NCBI RefSeq assembly: GCF_013364235.1
Contig: NZ_CP054919.1
Location: 4,128,701-4,192,700 of the forward strand
From: Kitasatospora sp. NA04385
GTDB lineage: Bacteria; Actinomycetota; Actinomycetes; Streptomycetales; Streptomycetaceae
Direction of reading: 5' to 3'
DNA: 64,000 nt
In this document: positions 43,328-51,394 of the stretch, in pieces
Numbering within the stretch: the stretch's first letter is position 1
How the letters are laid out: the number at the start of each line of letters is the position of its first letter
The notes under the pieces: generated by a model
Told to the model about the DNA's origin: nothing
Database searches by the model: none
The model's input: only the letters and a program-made list of their open reading frames with translations
Position numbers and translations under genes: made by a program

Positions 43328-43855
43328 TCAGCCCAGGTCGGGCGCGAGCAGGGCGCGGACGCCCTCGATGTTGGCGGCGAGGTAGGCACGGAGGCTGGGA
43401 GGGACGACGTTGACCGAGGTGACGCCCTCGCGGGTGAACGGGACGCGGACGACGGCGTACTCGCCGTTGGGCTGCTCGACCTCGGGGCCGTGTCGGCGGC
43501 TCTCGTCCATCCCGGCGAGCCGGCAGGCGAAGAAGTGCTGCACCTTGACGCCGTGCGGGTGCGCCGGGGTGCCGTCCTCGTGGTGCGAGTGCGCCACGGT
43601 GTCGACGAAGGCGGGCACCACGTCGGTGACCTTGCCGCCCAACTCCTCGTCCACCTCGCGGTGCAGGGCGGCGACCACCGTCGGGTCGGTGGGCTCGACG
43701 CCGCCGCCGGGGGTGATCCAGTACGGGTGCGGGGAGCCGGGGCGGACCCGGCGGATCAGCACCAGGGAGGCGGGCGCGTGCGGGGCGGCCGGATCGAACT
43801 CCAGCAGGATCGCGCGGGCGGTGCGCTTGACGACGGGACGGACCGGGCCCGACAT
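43328..43855 (-). CDS. NUDIX-family hydrolase
   Basis: Protein of 175 aa with a NUDIX box GGGVEPTDPTVVAALHREVDEELG (about 50-73; the REVDEE acids and Gly are in place). NUDIX enzymes cleave nucleoside diphosphates linked to another group and bind Mg2+ through these glutamates. Other features are ILLEFDPAAPHAP and a later VKVQHFFACRLAG. ATG at 43855 with GGAGG upstream. It converges on the globin-reductase gene with only 13 bases between. Substrate unknown. Confidence 0.87.
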   Translation of the reverse strand: MSGPVRPVVKRTARAILLEFDPAAPHAPASLVLIRRVRPGSPHPYWITPGGGVEPTDPTVVAALHREVDEELGGKVTDVVPAFVDTVAHSHHEDGTPAHPHGVKVQHFFACRLAGMDESRRHGPEVEQPNGEYAVVRVPFTREGVTSVNVVPPSLRAYLAANIEGVRALLAPDLG

Positions 43856-44218
43856 GGCTGTTACCTCCGGGGCACGAGCGTTGTGCGGGATTCTGCCGCG
43901 CGGCGGCGGGCGCGAAACTCGCACACGGGGACGAATCGGAGGTACCCGTTCCGCCGTCCGGGTGCACCGGCATGCCCGGGGGTGTCGGGCGGCGGCGATG
44001 GGCACATCCGCTGTGGATCTTCGATTCGCTCCGGCGTGCGAGCTGACGCCTGGTAACCTGCCACCCCGATTGGGGCGCATCCTTCGCATTGAAGGTGAAT
44101 TGCCCGATGTGTACATCATTGTCATTGCAGGGATGCCCGGCCTGTGCTCAAATGTCCGCCTGCCGGACGGATTCGGAGCAGCCTCCTCCGAACGCCAGCC
44201 AACGTCCGGGGGATGGGG
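43856..44218. promoter_or_regulatory. Intergenic region upstream of nudix and ssgR
   Basis: 363 bases without a convincing gene. It includes the divergent promoters of the NUDIX gene and ssgR. A small CCTTC-gcatt-GAAGG hairpin (44082-44096) and an AT-rich pocket (about 44095-44140) near the ssgR start are the only features seen. Confidence 0.4.
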
Positions 44219-45145
44219 ATGAGCATGCACCGGATCGGGGAGCCCGCAGGGCCGGGGACGGCCTCGGCCGCGGACAGCGGCATACGCGCGCCGCGGGCGC
44301 CCACCCTGATCACCTCGGTGCAGCGCGCCCTGCGCCTGCTGGAGGCGGTCGGCTCGCACGCCCACGGCGCCACCGCCAAGCAGCTCGCCCGCTCCGCCGG
44401 GCTCCCCCTCGGCACCACCTACCACCTGCTGCGCACCCTCACCCACGAGGGCTACCTGCGGCGCGAGGACGGCCGGTTCCACTACGGCGCGGCGGCCGAC
44501 CGGATCGGCCACGCCAGTGAGCGGCAGTCCGACCGCACCGACCTGCACCACCGGATGGCGGACCTGCGCGACGAACTCGGCGCCGCCGTCTACTACGCGG
44601 TCTACGAGGACGGCGAGGTCCGGGTGGTCGACGTGGCCGCCGGCGCCGGGCAGCCCCGGGTCGAGGAGTGGGCCGACTTCCGCGCCACCGCGCACGCGCA
44701 CGCCATCGGACTCTGCCTGCTCTCCCAACTCGGCACCGAGGAGCGGCTCGACCACCTCTCCCGCTACCGCCCGACCGCCCTCACCCCGTCCACCTCGGAC
44801 GGCGTCCGGGCGGTGCTGCGCCGGCTGGAGCGGGTCCGGCCGACCATGCCGGTGCTGGAGCGCCAGGAGTACGCGCTCGGCACGGTCTGCGCGGCGGTGC
44901 CGATCACCGTCGGCTCGGTGGTCGCCACCGTGGCCGTCTCGCTCCCGCTGGAGCAGGGCGAGCGGCTCGGCCCCGTCGCGGCCCGGCTGCGCTCGCTGGT
45001 CGGGGCGATGTTCCCGGTCTTCCCGGCGGTTCCGGCGGTCGCGGCGGCCCCGTCGGTCACGGCGGCCCCGGCGGTCGCGGCCTCCGGGAAGGCCCCGGTG
45101 CTCACGGGGTGCGGGGAGGTGGTCGGGCCAGGGGCCGTGCGGTGA
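44219..45145 (+). CDS. ssgR: IclR-family regulator, SsgR type
   Basis: Protein of 308 aa. IclR N-terminal helix-turn-helix (RALRLLEAVGSHAHGATAKQLARSAGLPLGTTYHLLRTL, about 33-75) and C-terminal ligand-binding domain (about 100-270; GAAVYYAVYEDGEVRVVDVA, HAIGLCLLSQL, MPVLERQEYALGTVCAAVPI). The last 40 residues are Ala/Pro-rich. ATG at 44219; nearby ATG codons at 44213 and 44225 are also possible. The next gene is ssgA, and in Streptomyces the IclR-type SsgR activates ssgA, which identifies this pair. Confidence 0.9.
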   Translation: MSMHRIGEPAGPGTASAADSGIRAPRAPTLITSVQRALRLLEAVGSHAHGATAKQLARSAGLPLGTTYHLLRTLTHEGYLRREDGRFHYGAAADRIGHASERQSDRTDLHHRMADLRDELGAAVYYAVYEDGEVRVVDVAAGAGQPRVEEWADFRATAHAHAIGLCLLSQLGTEERLDHLSRYRPTALTPSTSDGVRAVLRRLERVRPTMPVLERQEYALGTVCAAVPITVGSVVATVAVSLPLEQGERLGPVAARLRSLVGAMFPVFPAVPAVAAAPSVTAAPAVAASGKAPVLTGCGEVVGPGAVR

Positions 45146-45156
45146 TTCCGTGTGGT

Positions 45157-45183
45157 GTTCGTTCACCATTTGAAAAAGCGAAC
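45157..45183. promoter_or_regulatory. Nested dyad in the ssgA promoter region
   Basis: An outer GTTCG...CGAAC repeat (45157-45161 and 45179-45183) encloses TTCA-N5-TGAA (45162-45174). It lies between ssgR and ssgA and could be an SsgR site; the centres of the two dyads are offset by 2 nt, so support is weak. Confidence 0.35.
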
Positions 45184-45405
45184 CTTGTCCGCATCGGCGG
45201 CAAACGTGGACGATGAGGTTCGAACGGGGAATCAGGGGACAAAGCCCCCATCGATGCAGCCACCCGTCCGCAGGTACCCGCACGACCTGACGGGCCAGCC
45301 CCCACCGGGGTGCCGTTCCAGCACAGCGAACGAGATCGAACCGACGTGCCCGCCCACCGCTCGACCCTCGGCGCACCGGGCGGGCAGAACGAGAGGTACT
45401 GGCGC

Positions 45406-45834
45406 ATGCACAGCACGGTCCAAGCCCGGATGGCGATGCACCTCGTGGTGTCGAGCGAGCTGTCCTTCCGCATCGTGGTCGACCTGGACTACGACGGCGA
45501 CGACCCGTTCGCCGTCCGCTCCACCTTCCACCTGCCCGGTGACGAGCCCGTCACCTGGGTCTTCGCCCGCGAACTCCTGGTCGACGGGATCAGCCGCCCC
45601 ACCGGCGAGGGCGACGTGCACATCCACCCCGTCGGCGACGACCTCGACGAGGTCTGCATCGTGCTGCGCTCCCCCCAGGGGGACGCACTGATGCGCGCGG
45701 CCGCACCGCCGCTGCTCGCCTTCCTGGCCCGGACCGACCGGCTGGTGCCGATGGGCCAGGAGCTGTCCGGCGGGGAGCTGGACGAGGAGCTCGCCTCGAT
45801 CCTCTCCACCACCGGGCACGAGAACGCGGGCTGA
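45406..45834 (+). CDS. ssgA: Sporulation/cell-division regulator SsgA
   Basis: SsgA-like protein of 142 aa, a family restricted to sporulating actinomycetes that steers septum placement and peptidoglycan synthesis in aerial hyphae. Family features: LVVSSELSFRIVVDLDYDGDDPFAVRSTFHLPG (about 15-47), PVTWVFARELLVDG, SRPTGEGDVHIHP and a late RTDRLVPMGQE. ATG at 45406 has GAGAGG 9 nt upstream; an upstream in-frame ORF (from 45310) is not favoured. Resemblance to SsgA rather than SsgB rests on the C-terminal GQELSGGELDEEL part and the ssgR neighbour. Confidence 0.9.
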   Translation: MHSTVQARMAMHLVVSSELSFRIVVDLDYDGDDPFAVRSTFHLPGDEPVTWVFARELLVDGISRPTGEGDVHIHPVGDDLDEVCIVLRSPQGDALMRAAAPPLLAFLARTDRLVPMGQELSGGELDEELASILSTTGHENAG

Positions 45835-45864
45835 CCCCGGGTGCGTTCCGGGGTCGGCCCGCGC

Positions 45865-45931
45865 GACTGACCGGTCGTCGGACGGGGTCCCTCAGGGCGG
45901 GTCTCCGCGACCGTCCGCCGACCGGTCAGTC
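45865..45931. terminator. Bidirectional 21-bp-arm terminator after ssgA
   Basis: Arms at 45865-45885 and 45911-45931 pair over 21 bp with a single mismatch and a 25-nt loop. The right arm overlaps the stop codon of the converging holin-like gene, so the structure serves both transcripts. Confidence 0.8.
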
Positions 45932-46306
45932 GTCACCGAACGCGAGGTTGAGGCCCCAGGACACCACGCTGATGATCAGCGCGCCGAGCAGCGCCGACCA
46001 GAAGCCCTCCACGTGGAAGTCCAGGTTCAGCTTGTCCGAGGCCCAGGAGGTCAGCCACAGCATCAGGGCGTTGATCACGAAGGTGACCAGGCCCAGCGTG
46101 AGGATGAACAGCGGCAGCGAGAACAGCTTCACCACCGGCTTGATCAGGAAGTTGATCAGGCCGAAGACCAGGGCGACCCCGATCACGGTGAGCGTCTGGT
46201 GCTGCCAGTCCGAATCGTCGTCCGTGAGCGTGATCCCGGTGACGATCCAGGCGGCGACCCAGATCGCCGCCGCGTTGATGAGCGTTTTGATCACGAAATT
46301 CTTCAT
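45926..46306 (-). CDS. Phage-holin-like small membrane protein
   Basis: Protein of 126 aa with four hydrophobic helices (KTLINAAAIWVAAWIVTG, VIGVALVFGLINFLIKP, LFILTLGLVTFVINALMLW and the last 25 residues). The conserved NxLIKP and KLFSLPLFILT motifs fit the phage_holin_4/YvlD family. Despite the name, chromosomal members are membrane proteins of unknown role and no phage genes are nearby. ATG at 46306. It is divergent from the small cupin gene. Confidence 0.85.
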   Translation of the reverse strand: MKNFVIKTLINAAAIWVAAWIVTGITLTDDDSDWQHQTLTVIGVALVFGLINFLIKPVVKLFSLPLFILTLGLVTFVINALMLWLTSWASDKLNLDFHVEGFWSALLGALIISVVSWGLNLAFGDD

Positions 46307-46399
46307 GCAGCGGATGGTGGCAGGCCCGGACGGGTGGGCGGAAGCTCTCCGGGTCGGTGTTGTTGAATGGGGCCGGACCGGGAGAGGAGCCGAGCCCCG

Positions 46400-46717
46400 A
46401 TGAAGCTGTTCCGGCTGGACGAACTCGACGCCGAGCGCGCCGCGGGCGACGGCGCGTACCTGCGCTTCCTGAAGCAGCCGACGATGTCCGCCGGCCTGTA
46501 CGCGCTCTCCCCCGGCGACGCCGACCCGCAGACCCCGCACGCCCAGGACGAGATCTACCTGGTGGTCAGCGGCCGGGCCGAGCTGACCGTGGGCCGGGAG
46601 ACCGCCGCGGTCGGGCGCGGCAGCGTGGTGTTCGTCCCCGCCGGGACGGAGCACCGCTTCCACCACATCACCGAGGAACTGCGGGTGCTCGTGGTCTTCT
46701 CCCCGCCGGAGGACTGA
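46400..46717 (+). CDS. Small cupin-domain protein
   Basis: Single-domain cupin of 105 aa. Cupin motif 1 (PHAQDEIYLVVSGRAELTVG, about 49-68) and motif 2 (VFVPAGTEHRFHHI, about 82-95) supply the His/Glu metal ligands. ATG at 46400 with GAGGAG 11 nt upstream. The tenA-like gene follows 37 nt downstream, so they probably form one transcript. No substrate can be assigned. Confidence 0.85.
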   Translation: MKLFRLDELDAERAAGDGAYLRFLKQPTMSAGLYALSPGDADPQTPHAQDEIYLVVSGRAELTVGRETAAVGRGSVVFVPAGTEHRFHHITEELRVLVVFSPPED

Positions 46718-46754
46718 CCGTGCCGAAGCCGCGCCCGCGCAGGAGGACGAACCC

Positions 46755-47411
46755 GTGAAGCTCACCGACGAACTGTGGGCGGCCGCCGAGCCGACCTACC
46801 GCCGGATCCTCGACCACCCCTTCCTGCTCGGCCTTGCCGACGGCACCCTCCCGCGCGCCGCGTTCCGGCACTTCGTCGTCCAGGACTCCCACTACCTGCG
46901 CGACTACGCCCGGGCGCTGGCCGTCTGCGCCGCCAAGGCCCCCGGCGAGGACGAGGTGCTGGCCTTCTGCAACGACGCGGTCGGCGCGATCGCCGCCGAG
47001 CAGGATATGCACGGCGAGTTCATGGCCGCGCTCGGCGGCCCCGCCGAGGGCGACGGGACCGTGCTGCCCACCACCCGCGCCTACACCTCCTACCTGCTGG
47101 CCACCGCCTACGGCGGCTCCTTCGCCGAGGCGCTCGGCGCCGTGCTGCCCTGCTACTGGATCTACGCCCGGGTCGGCGAGGAGCTGGCCCGCCGCTCCTC
47201 CCCCGAGCCGCTGTACGCCAAGTGGATCGCCGCGTACGGCGACGAGGGCTTCCAGGGCGTGGTGCGCCGCGTCCTGGAGCTCACCGACCGGATCGGCGAG
47301 GAGCTGTCCGCGGCCGAACGGCGGCGCGTGGTCGAGCACTTCACCACCACCTCGCGCTACGAGTGGATGTTCTGGGACGCCGCCTGGCACTGCGAGGCCT
47401 GGCCGGTCTGA
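46755..47411 (+). CDS. tenA: TenA-family thiaminase II / aminopyrimidine aminohydrolase
   Basis: Protein of 218 aa. The HFVVQDSHYLRDYARAL segment (about 39-55; the conserved Asp), the nucleophile Cys133 in GAVLPCYWIYARVG, and the C-terminal TTSRYEWMFWDAAW with the catalytic Glu are all of TenA type. TenA hydrolyses 4-amino-5-aminomethyl-2-methylpyrimidine for thiamine salvage. GTG start at 46755 with AGGAGG. thiC lies about 8 kb away but in a separate unit. Length is normal. Confidence 0.88.
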   Translation: MKLTDELWAAAEPTYRRILDHPFLLGLADGTLPRAAFRHFVVQDSHYLRDYARALAVCAAKAPGEDEVLAFCNDAVGAIAAEQDMHGEFMAALGGPAEGDGTVLPTTRAYTSYLLATAYGGSFAEALGAVLPCYWIYARVGEELARRSSPEPLYAKWIAAYGDEGFQGVVRRVLELTDRIGEELSAAERRRVVEHFTTTSRYEWMFWDAAWHCEAWPV

Positions 47412-47419
47412 GGGTTCTC

Positions 47420-47443
47420 CCCGAGGCCGCAGCGGCCCTCGGG
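47420..47443 (+). terminator. Hairpin after tenA
   Basis: CCCGAGGCCGC and GCGGCCCTCGGG pair around a single A, with one bulged C in the right arm. It starts 9 bases after the tenA stop and lacks a T-run. Confidence 0.6.
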
Positions 47444-47588
47444 TCAGGGAAGGATCTCCGGGTTCTCTCCGGGCCGGACCCCCTCGATTTCGGCTCCCGC
47501 TCCCGCCTACGATCGAAGTGTCGAGATCGAGGGAGCGGGAACGCAGCCGGAAACACCGGCACCGACCCCGAGGGGAGAAGGTACGGAC

Positions 47589-47789
47589 ATGGCCGGGTTC
47601 TGGAAGTCGCTGCCCTCGTGGGTGCGCAACATCGTCGTGCCGATCCTGCTGCTGGTGATCGCCTGGAAGATCTTCTGGGCCATCGTGGGCGTGGTGGCCG
47701 GCATCGTCGCCTTCGCGATCAACGTGCTGGTCCTGGTCGCGATCGCCGCGGTCGTGGTGATCCTGCTCAAGAAGGCCGCCAGGAACTAG
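47589..47789 (+). CDS. Small DUF5326-like membrane protein
   Basis: Protein of 66 aa with two hydrophobic helices (about 10-32 and 36-60) and a basic end (LLKKAARN), fitting the small streptomycete DUF5326-like family. ATG at 47589 with GGAG/GAAGG upstream. The stop overlaps the stop of the converging oleD-like gene (CTAG). The role is unknown; a possible TACGAT promoter element is at 47508-47513. Confidence 0.78.
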   Translation: MAGFWKSLPSWVRNIVVPILLLVIAWKIFWAIVGVVAGIVAFAINVLVLVAIAAVVVILLKKAARN

Positions 47790-48679
47790 CGCCCGCCGCG
47801 GGCCGGGCCCGCCAGGTAGTCGTCGAGGTCCCGGCCCGGGGTGAAGCCCCGGGACCGGGACTTCCGGGTGTCCAGCACCACCCGGTGCGCGAGCTGGTCC
47901 AGCGCGTACGCGGTGAGGTGCGGGCGCCGCCCCACCGCGAGCGCCGCCAGCCGGGGCGGCACGTGCAGCAGCCGGGCCCGGCGCCGGTGCGCGGCGAGCA
48001 CCGCCCGCAGCGCGGCGTCCCGGCCGTACGGGGCGCGGTCGGCGACGTTGTACGCGCCCGGCGGCCAGCCCGCCGCCAGCAGGCACGCCTCGGCGAGGTT
48101 CTCCACCGCGGTCAGGCTCAGTTCCACGTCCCGGCCCGGCAGCGGCAGCACCCCGCCCCGGACGGCGGCCAGCAGCCGCGGCACCAGGTGCGGGTCGCCC
48201 GGCCCGTACACCGCGCGCGGGCGCAGCACCACGGCGCCCGCGGCCAGCGCGAGGGCGTCCGCGAGCGCCTTCGTCCGGCCGTACGCGTTCAGGTGGCCGC
48301 CGGCGGTGGGGTGCTCCTCCGGGACGAACGACCGGTCCGGGCGCGGGTCGTAGACGCTCGCGCTGCTCACGAACACGAAGGGCGTCCCGGCGGCGGCCTC
48401 CAGCAGGCGCCGGGTCGCCCCGACGTTGACCTCGTACTGGGTGCGCTCGGCGGGCGAGCCCGGCGGGTGGTCGCCGACGGCCGCCGCGCAGTGCACCACC
48501 ACGTCCGCCGCGCGCAGTTCGGGCGGGACGGGGCCGCCGACGGCGTCCCACGGCACGTGCGTCCCGTGCCGGGGCGGGCGGCGGCCGAGGGCCAGGACGC
48601 GGTGGCCGCGGGAGACGGCGAGGGCGGCGAGGTGCGAGCCGCAGAAGCCGGTGGCGCCGGTCAGCGCGAGGGTGGTCAA
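47786..48679 (-). CDS. NAD-dependent epimerase/reductase, OleD-like
   Basis: Extended short-chain dehydrogenase of 297 aa. The Rossmann motif is GATGFCG (about 8-14), the catalytic YxxxK appears in NAYGRTKALAD, and the LRPRAVYGPGDPHLVPRLLAAVR motif and the AHRVVLDTRKSRSRGFTPG tail are typical of 3-beta-hydroxysteroid/OleD-type enzymes. With the OleA-like and OleC-like genes it would reduce the 2-alkyl-3-keto acid to the beta-hydroxy acid. The TTG start at 48679 is chosen for its GGAAAGGA ribosome site; a 17-nt leader motif is shared with the AMP-ligase gene. It is the last gene of the five-gene cluster. Confidence 0.78.
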   Translation of the reverse strand: MTTLALTGATGFCGSHLAALAVSRGHRVLALGRRPPRHGTHVPWDAVGGPVPPELRAADVVVHCAAAVGDHPPGSPAERTQYEVNVGATRRLLEAAAGTPFVFVSSASVYDPRPDRSFVPEEHPTAGGHLNAYGRTKALADALALAAGAVVLRPRAVYGPGDPHLVPRLLAAVRGGVLPLPGRDVELSLTAVENLAEACLLAAGWPPGAYNVADRAPYGRDAALRAVLAAHRRRARLLHVPPRLAALAVGRRPHLTAYALDQLAHRVVLDTRKSRSRGFTPGRDLDDYLAGPARGGR

Positions 48680-48680
48680 C

Positions 48681-48700
48681 GCGGGTCCTTTCCGCGAACG
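48681..48700 (-). promoter_or_regulatory. Leader motif of the oleD-like gene, repeated ahead of the oleC-like gene
   Basis: On the minus strand the 16-mer GTTCGCGGAAAGGACC precedes the TTG start. A near copy, GTTCACGGAAAGGATC (14 of 16 identical), precedes the AMP-ligase GTG at 51235-51254. Both contain the ribosome-binding GGAAAGGA, so it may be a duplicated translation signal. Confidence 0.5.
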
Positions 48701-48726
48701 GGGTTGAGGGGCCGAGCCCCTGGCGG

Positions 48727-49759
48727 TTACTTCTGGAGGACGCAGCTGCGGTAGGAGGGGAGGGCGCTGGTGGGGTGGGGGGCGGTGCGCAGGACGCGGG
48801 GGTGGTGCGGGGCCAGGGTGGTGAGCAGCAGGGCGAGTTGGGCCCGGGCGAGGGCGGCGCCGGGGCAGCTGTGGGGGCCGAGGCCGAACGGGGCCCGGGT
48901 GGCGTGCGGGTGGGCGGGGGTGTCGCGGTGCGCCTGCGCGGCGTGGCGGGCGACCAGCAGCAGGCGGTCGCCGCGGCGGATCCGGTGGCCGAGCACGGTC
49001 GCGTCGGCGGCGGCCGCGCGCGGCAGGACCGGGGACGCGGCGGTGCGGCGGAGCAGCTCCGCGGCGAGGGCCGGGGCGTCCCGGTGGGCGCGGTCCCAGA
49101 GCCGGTCGCGGGCGCACCAGGCGACGGCGCGGGGCAGCGCGGCGAGGGTGGTGTTGACCGCGGCCACGGCGAGCATCGCGTCGCGCGGGTCGGGCAGCAG
49201 CCGGCCCAGCTCCTCGGCGGCCTCGCGGGCGCGGCGCGCCCGCCCGGGCGGGGAGCAGGGACGGCAGGTGCGCGCGGGCGGTGGTGGCCGCGGCCCGCTC
49301 GGCGGCGCGGGCCAGCCGGACCGGGTCGGCGTCGCTGCCGGTGAGCGCGGCGGCGGTGGCCCCGGCCAGCTCGCGGACGACGGGGACGAGGTCGACGGGC
49401 GCGTCGAGGCCGGTCAGCCGCCGGTCGAGGACCCGCTGCCAGAGCGGGTGCAGCGCGGCCACCCCCGAGGGGCCCAGCAGGCTCGCCAACTCGCTTCGGG
49501 CGGTGCGGTGTTCGGCGCCCTGCTGGTCGAAGAGCAGGCTGCCGCCGGTGAGCCGGGCGGCGGTGCCGCCGGTGGTGCGCGCGGCCGTCCGGTCGAGCGG
49601 GACGCGGGTGAGCACCTCGCGGTAGGCGTCCGGGTGGTGGACCAGCACGGTGCGGCCGAGCCGGAGCACCGGCCGGTGCCTGGTCGCGGCGAGCAGGGCG
49701 AACAGCAGCGGGTGGCTGCGCAGGTAGACCGCGCGGTCGGCGCGCCGCGCGGGCGTCAA
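48727..49759 (-). CDS. Cytochrome P450, reading frame broken
   Basis: P450 monooxygenase. The N-terminal half (from TTG at 49759; RAVYLRSHPLLFALL, DRTAARTTGG) and the C-terminal half (heme loop FGLGPHSCPGAALARAQLALLL, with Cys ligand) are in different frames. The shift is about 49236-49254, where the sequence has CCCC and GGG runs; one base would restore LPSLLP...AREAAEELGRLL. The expected ExxR and I-helix motifs are weakly visible because the broken region spans them. The start overlaps the AMP-ligase stop (TTGA). Length after repair would be about 340 aa, short for a P450. Either a sequencing error or an inactivated gene. Confidence 0.78.
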
Positions 49760-51231
49760 CGGGGGCTCCGGGCGGGCGGGGTGGCGAGGCGGTGGGCGCA
49801 GTAGCGGGCGGCCGCCGGGCGGTCGGGCTTGCGGGAGCGGCCGGTGAGCGGGACGGGGCCGAGCAGCAGGGCGTCGGGGCGGGCGGTGCCCATCCGGGCG
49901 AGCGGGGCGCGCAGGGCGGCGCGCAGGCGGTGGTGGTCGGCGCCGGGGCGGGGCTGCACCAGGGCGACCAGCCGCTCGTCGCCGTCCGGCGCGGGGACGC
50001 CCACCAGGACGGCGAGTTCGACGTCCGGCAGGTGCAGGGAGGGCTCGTACAGGCCCGGGTAGATGTTCTCGGCGCGGCGCAGCACCATGTCCTTGAGCCG
50101 GCCGGCCAGCACGATCCGCCCGTCCGGGTCGAGGCGGGCCCGGTCGCCGGTGCGCACCCACGGGTCCGGGTCCTCGCCCAGGTAGCGGTCGCGGGCGGAC
50201 GGGGCGGCGAGCAGCAGTTCGCCGTCCGCGCCGAGCCGGGTGCGGACGCCGGGCAGCGGGTGGCCGAGCAGGTCGCCCGGGCCGTCGTGGGCGCTCTTGT
50301 CGCGCTCCTCGACGGCCGCGGCCGGGAACAGCTCGGTCAGCGCGTACACCCCCCAGGCCTCCCGGGCGCCCGCCTGCTTCGCCCGGCGCAGCAGCGCCGC
50401 GTCGGCGGGCGCGGAGCCGGTCCAGACCCGGCCGGTGAGCCTGGTCAGCGGCCGCAGCCGGGGCGGCGTCAGGTAGGTCTCGTCCGGGGCGAGCCGGTCG
50501 ATCTGGCGCTGGAGCACGGCGGTGCGGCGGGCCGGCAGGGCGACGACCGCGCCCGCGGCCAGCGCCGGGACCAGCACGAACGTCGTCCCGCCCAGCACCG
50601 TCCGGCCCGGCCGGGGGCGCACCAGCGCGTCGACCGCCCGCATCCCGGCGGCCAGCGAGGCCCGCGAGTGCACCACCGCGCGCGGCGCGGACGTGGTGCC
50701 GGAGGTGAACACGACCACCGCGTCCCCGTCGCCCTCGTACGGGGCGGGGGCGGGCCCCGGGTGCCCGGCCAGCGGGCGGGCGCACCAGGGGTGGCGGGGG
50801 CCGACGGTGGCCACCGGGGCGAGGGCCGCCAGCGGCGGCAGCTCCAGCCCGGCGCGGCGGGCCAGCGGGGCGGCCCACCCGGAGACGGCCTGCGCGGCGG
50901 CATCGGCCAGGATCAGCGCGGGCGGGGCCAGCGCCAGCCGCGCCCGCAGCACCTCCGGCCCGGCGCCCGGGTCGAACACGGCGCTGCGCAGGCCCAGCCG
51001 GTGCGCCGCCAGCAGCACCGCGAGGGCCCGCGGGCCCGGACGCACCGCCACCCCCAGGGTGTCCCCCGCCCGCAGGCCGTGGACGTGGTGCAGCGCGGCG
51101 GCGTGGCGCTCGGCGAGGTCGGCGAGTTCGCCGCAGCGGGCGAGGACGCGGGGGGCGCCGCGGCGGGTGGCGCCGAGGAGGGCCGGCCGCGAGGCGCCTT
51201 CGCGCAGGGTGCGGGCGAGCTGGTCGAGCAC
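49756..51231 (-). CDS. AMP-dependent ligase/synthetase, OleC-like
   Basis: ANL-superfamily enzyme of 491 aa. The P-loop-like VVVFTSGTTSAPRAVVHSRA (about 172-192), the ATP/ribose motif GVYALTELFPAAAVEE, the hinge-region TGDRARLDPDGRIVLAGRLKDMVLRRAENIYPG and a C-terminal Lys (GRSRKPDRPAAA) are visible. The TELFPAAAVEE and YPGLYEPSL segments resemble OleC beta-lactone synthetases more than ordinary acyl-CoA ligases. GTG at 51231 with GGAAAGGAT; its stop overlaps the P450 start. It would adenylate a beta-hydroxy acid and close the beta-lactone. The specific function is inferred from its neighbours. Confidence 0.78.
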   Translation of the reverse strand: MLDQLARTLREGASRPALLGATRRGAPRVLARCGELADLAERHAAALHHVHGLRAGDTLGVAVRPGPRALAVLLAAHRLGLRSAVFDPGAGPEVLRARLALAPPALILADAAAQAVSGWAAPLARRAGLELPPLAALAPVATVGPRHPWCARPLAGHPGPAPAPYEGDGDAVVVFTSGTTSAPRAVVHSRASLAAGMRAVDALVRPRPGRTVLGGTTFVLVPALAAGAVVALPARRTAVLQRQIDRLAPDETYLTPPRLRPLTRLTGRVWTGSAPADAALLRRAKQAGAREAWGVYALTELFPAAAVEERDKSAHDGPGDLLGHPLPGVRTRLGADGELLLAAPSARDRYLGEDPDPWVRTGDRARLDPDGRIVLAGRLKDMVLRRAENIYPGLYEPSLHLPDVELAVLVGVPAPDGDERLVALVQPRPGADHHRLRAALRAPLARMGTARPDALLLGPVPLTGRSRKPDRPAAARYCAHRLATPPARSPR

Positions 51232-51262
51232 GGGGGATCCTTTCCGTGAACAGGTACTCGGG

Positions 51263-51375
51263 GGCTCGGGGAACGGCGGGGCCGTGCTGCTGCGGGCCGT
51301 GGTGACAGCACCCGGAGCCGATGCGGGCAACGGCGGTGAACCGTCGGCAGCCACGGGCCCGCCGTTCCCCGAGCC
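51263..51375. repeat. Large inverted repeat in the oleC-like leader
   Basis: A 24-bp arm at 51263-51286 and its complement at 51352-51375 match at 23 of 24 positions around a 65-nt spacer. With one bulge the stem extends by about 4 bp. It lies between the GT2 stop (51395) and the AMP-ligase start (51231), so it may be a terminator, attenuator or mobile-element remnant. No transposase or target duplication is visible. Confidence 0.75.
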
Positions 51376-51394
51376 GCCGGTGGCGCGTTCTCCC

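Noticed and set aside
46005..46020. A second CACGTG palindrome as a possible parS
   Set aside because: Outside the core only a few bases match the parS arms, and it lies in conserved codons of the holin-like gene.
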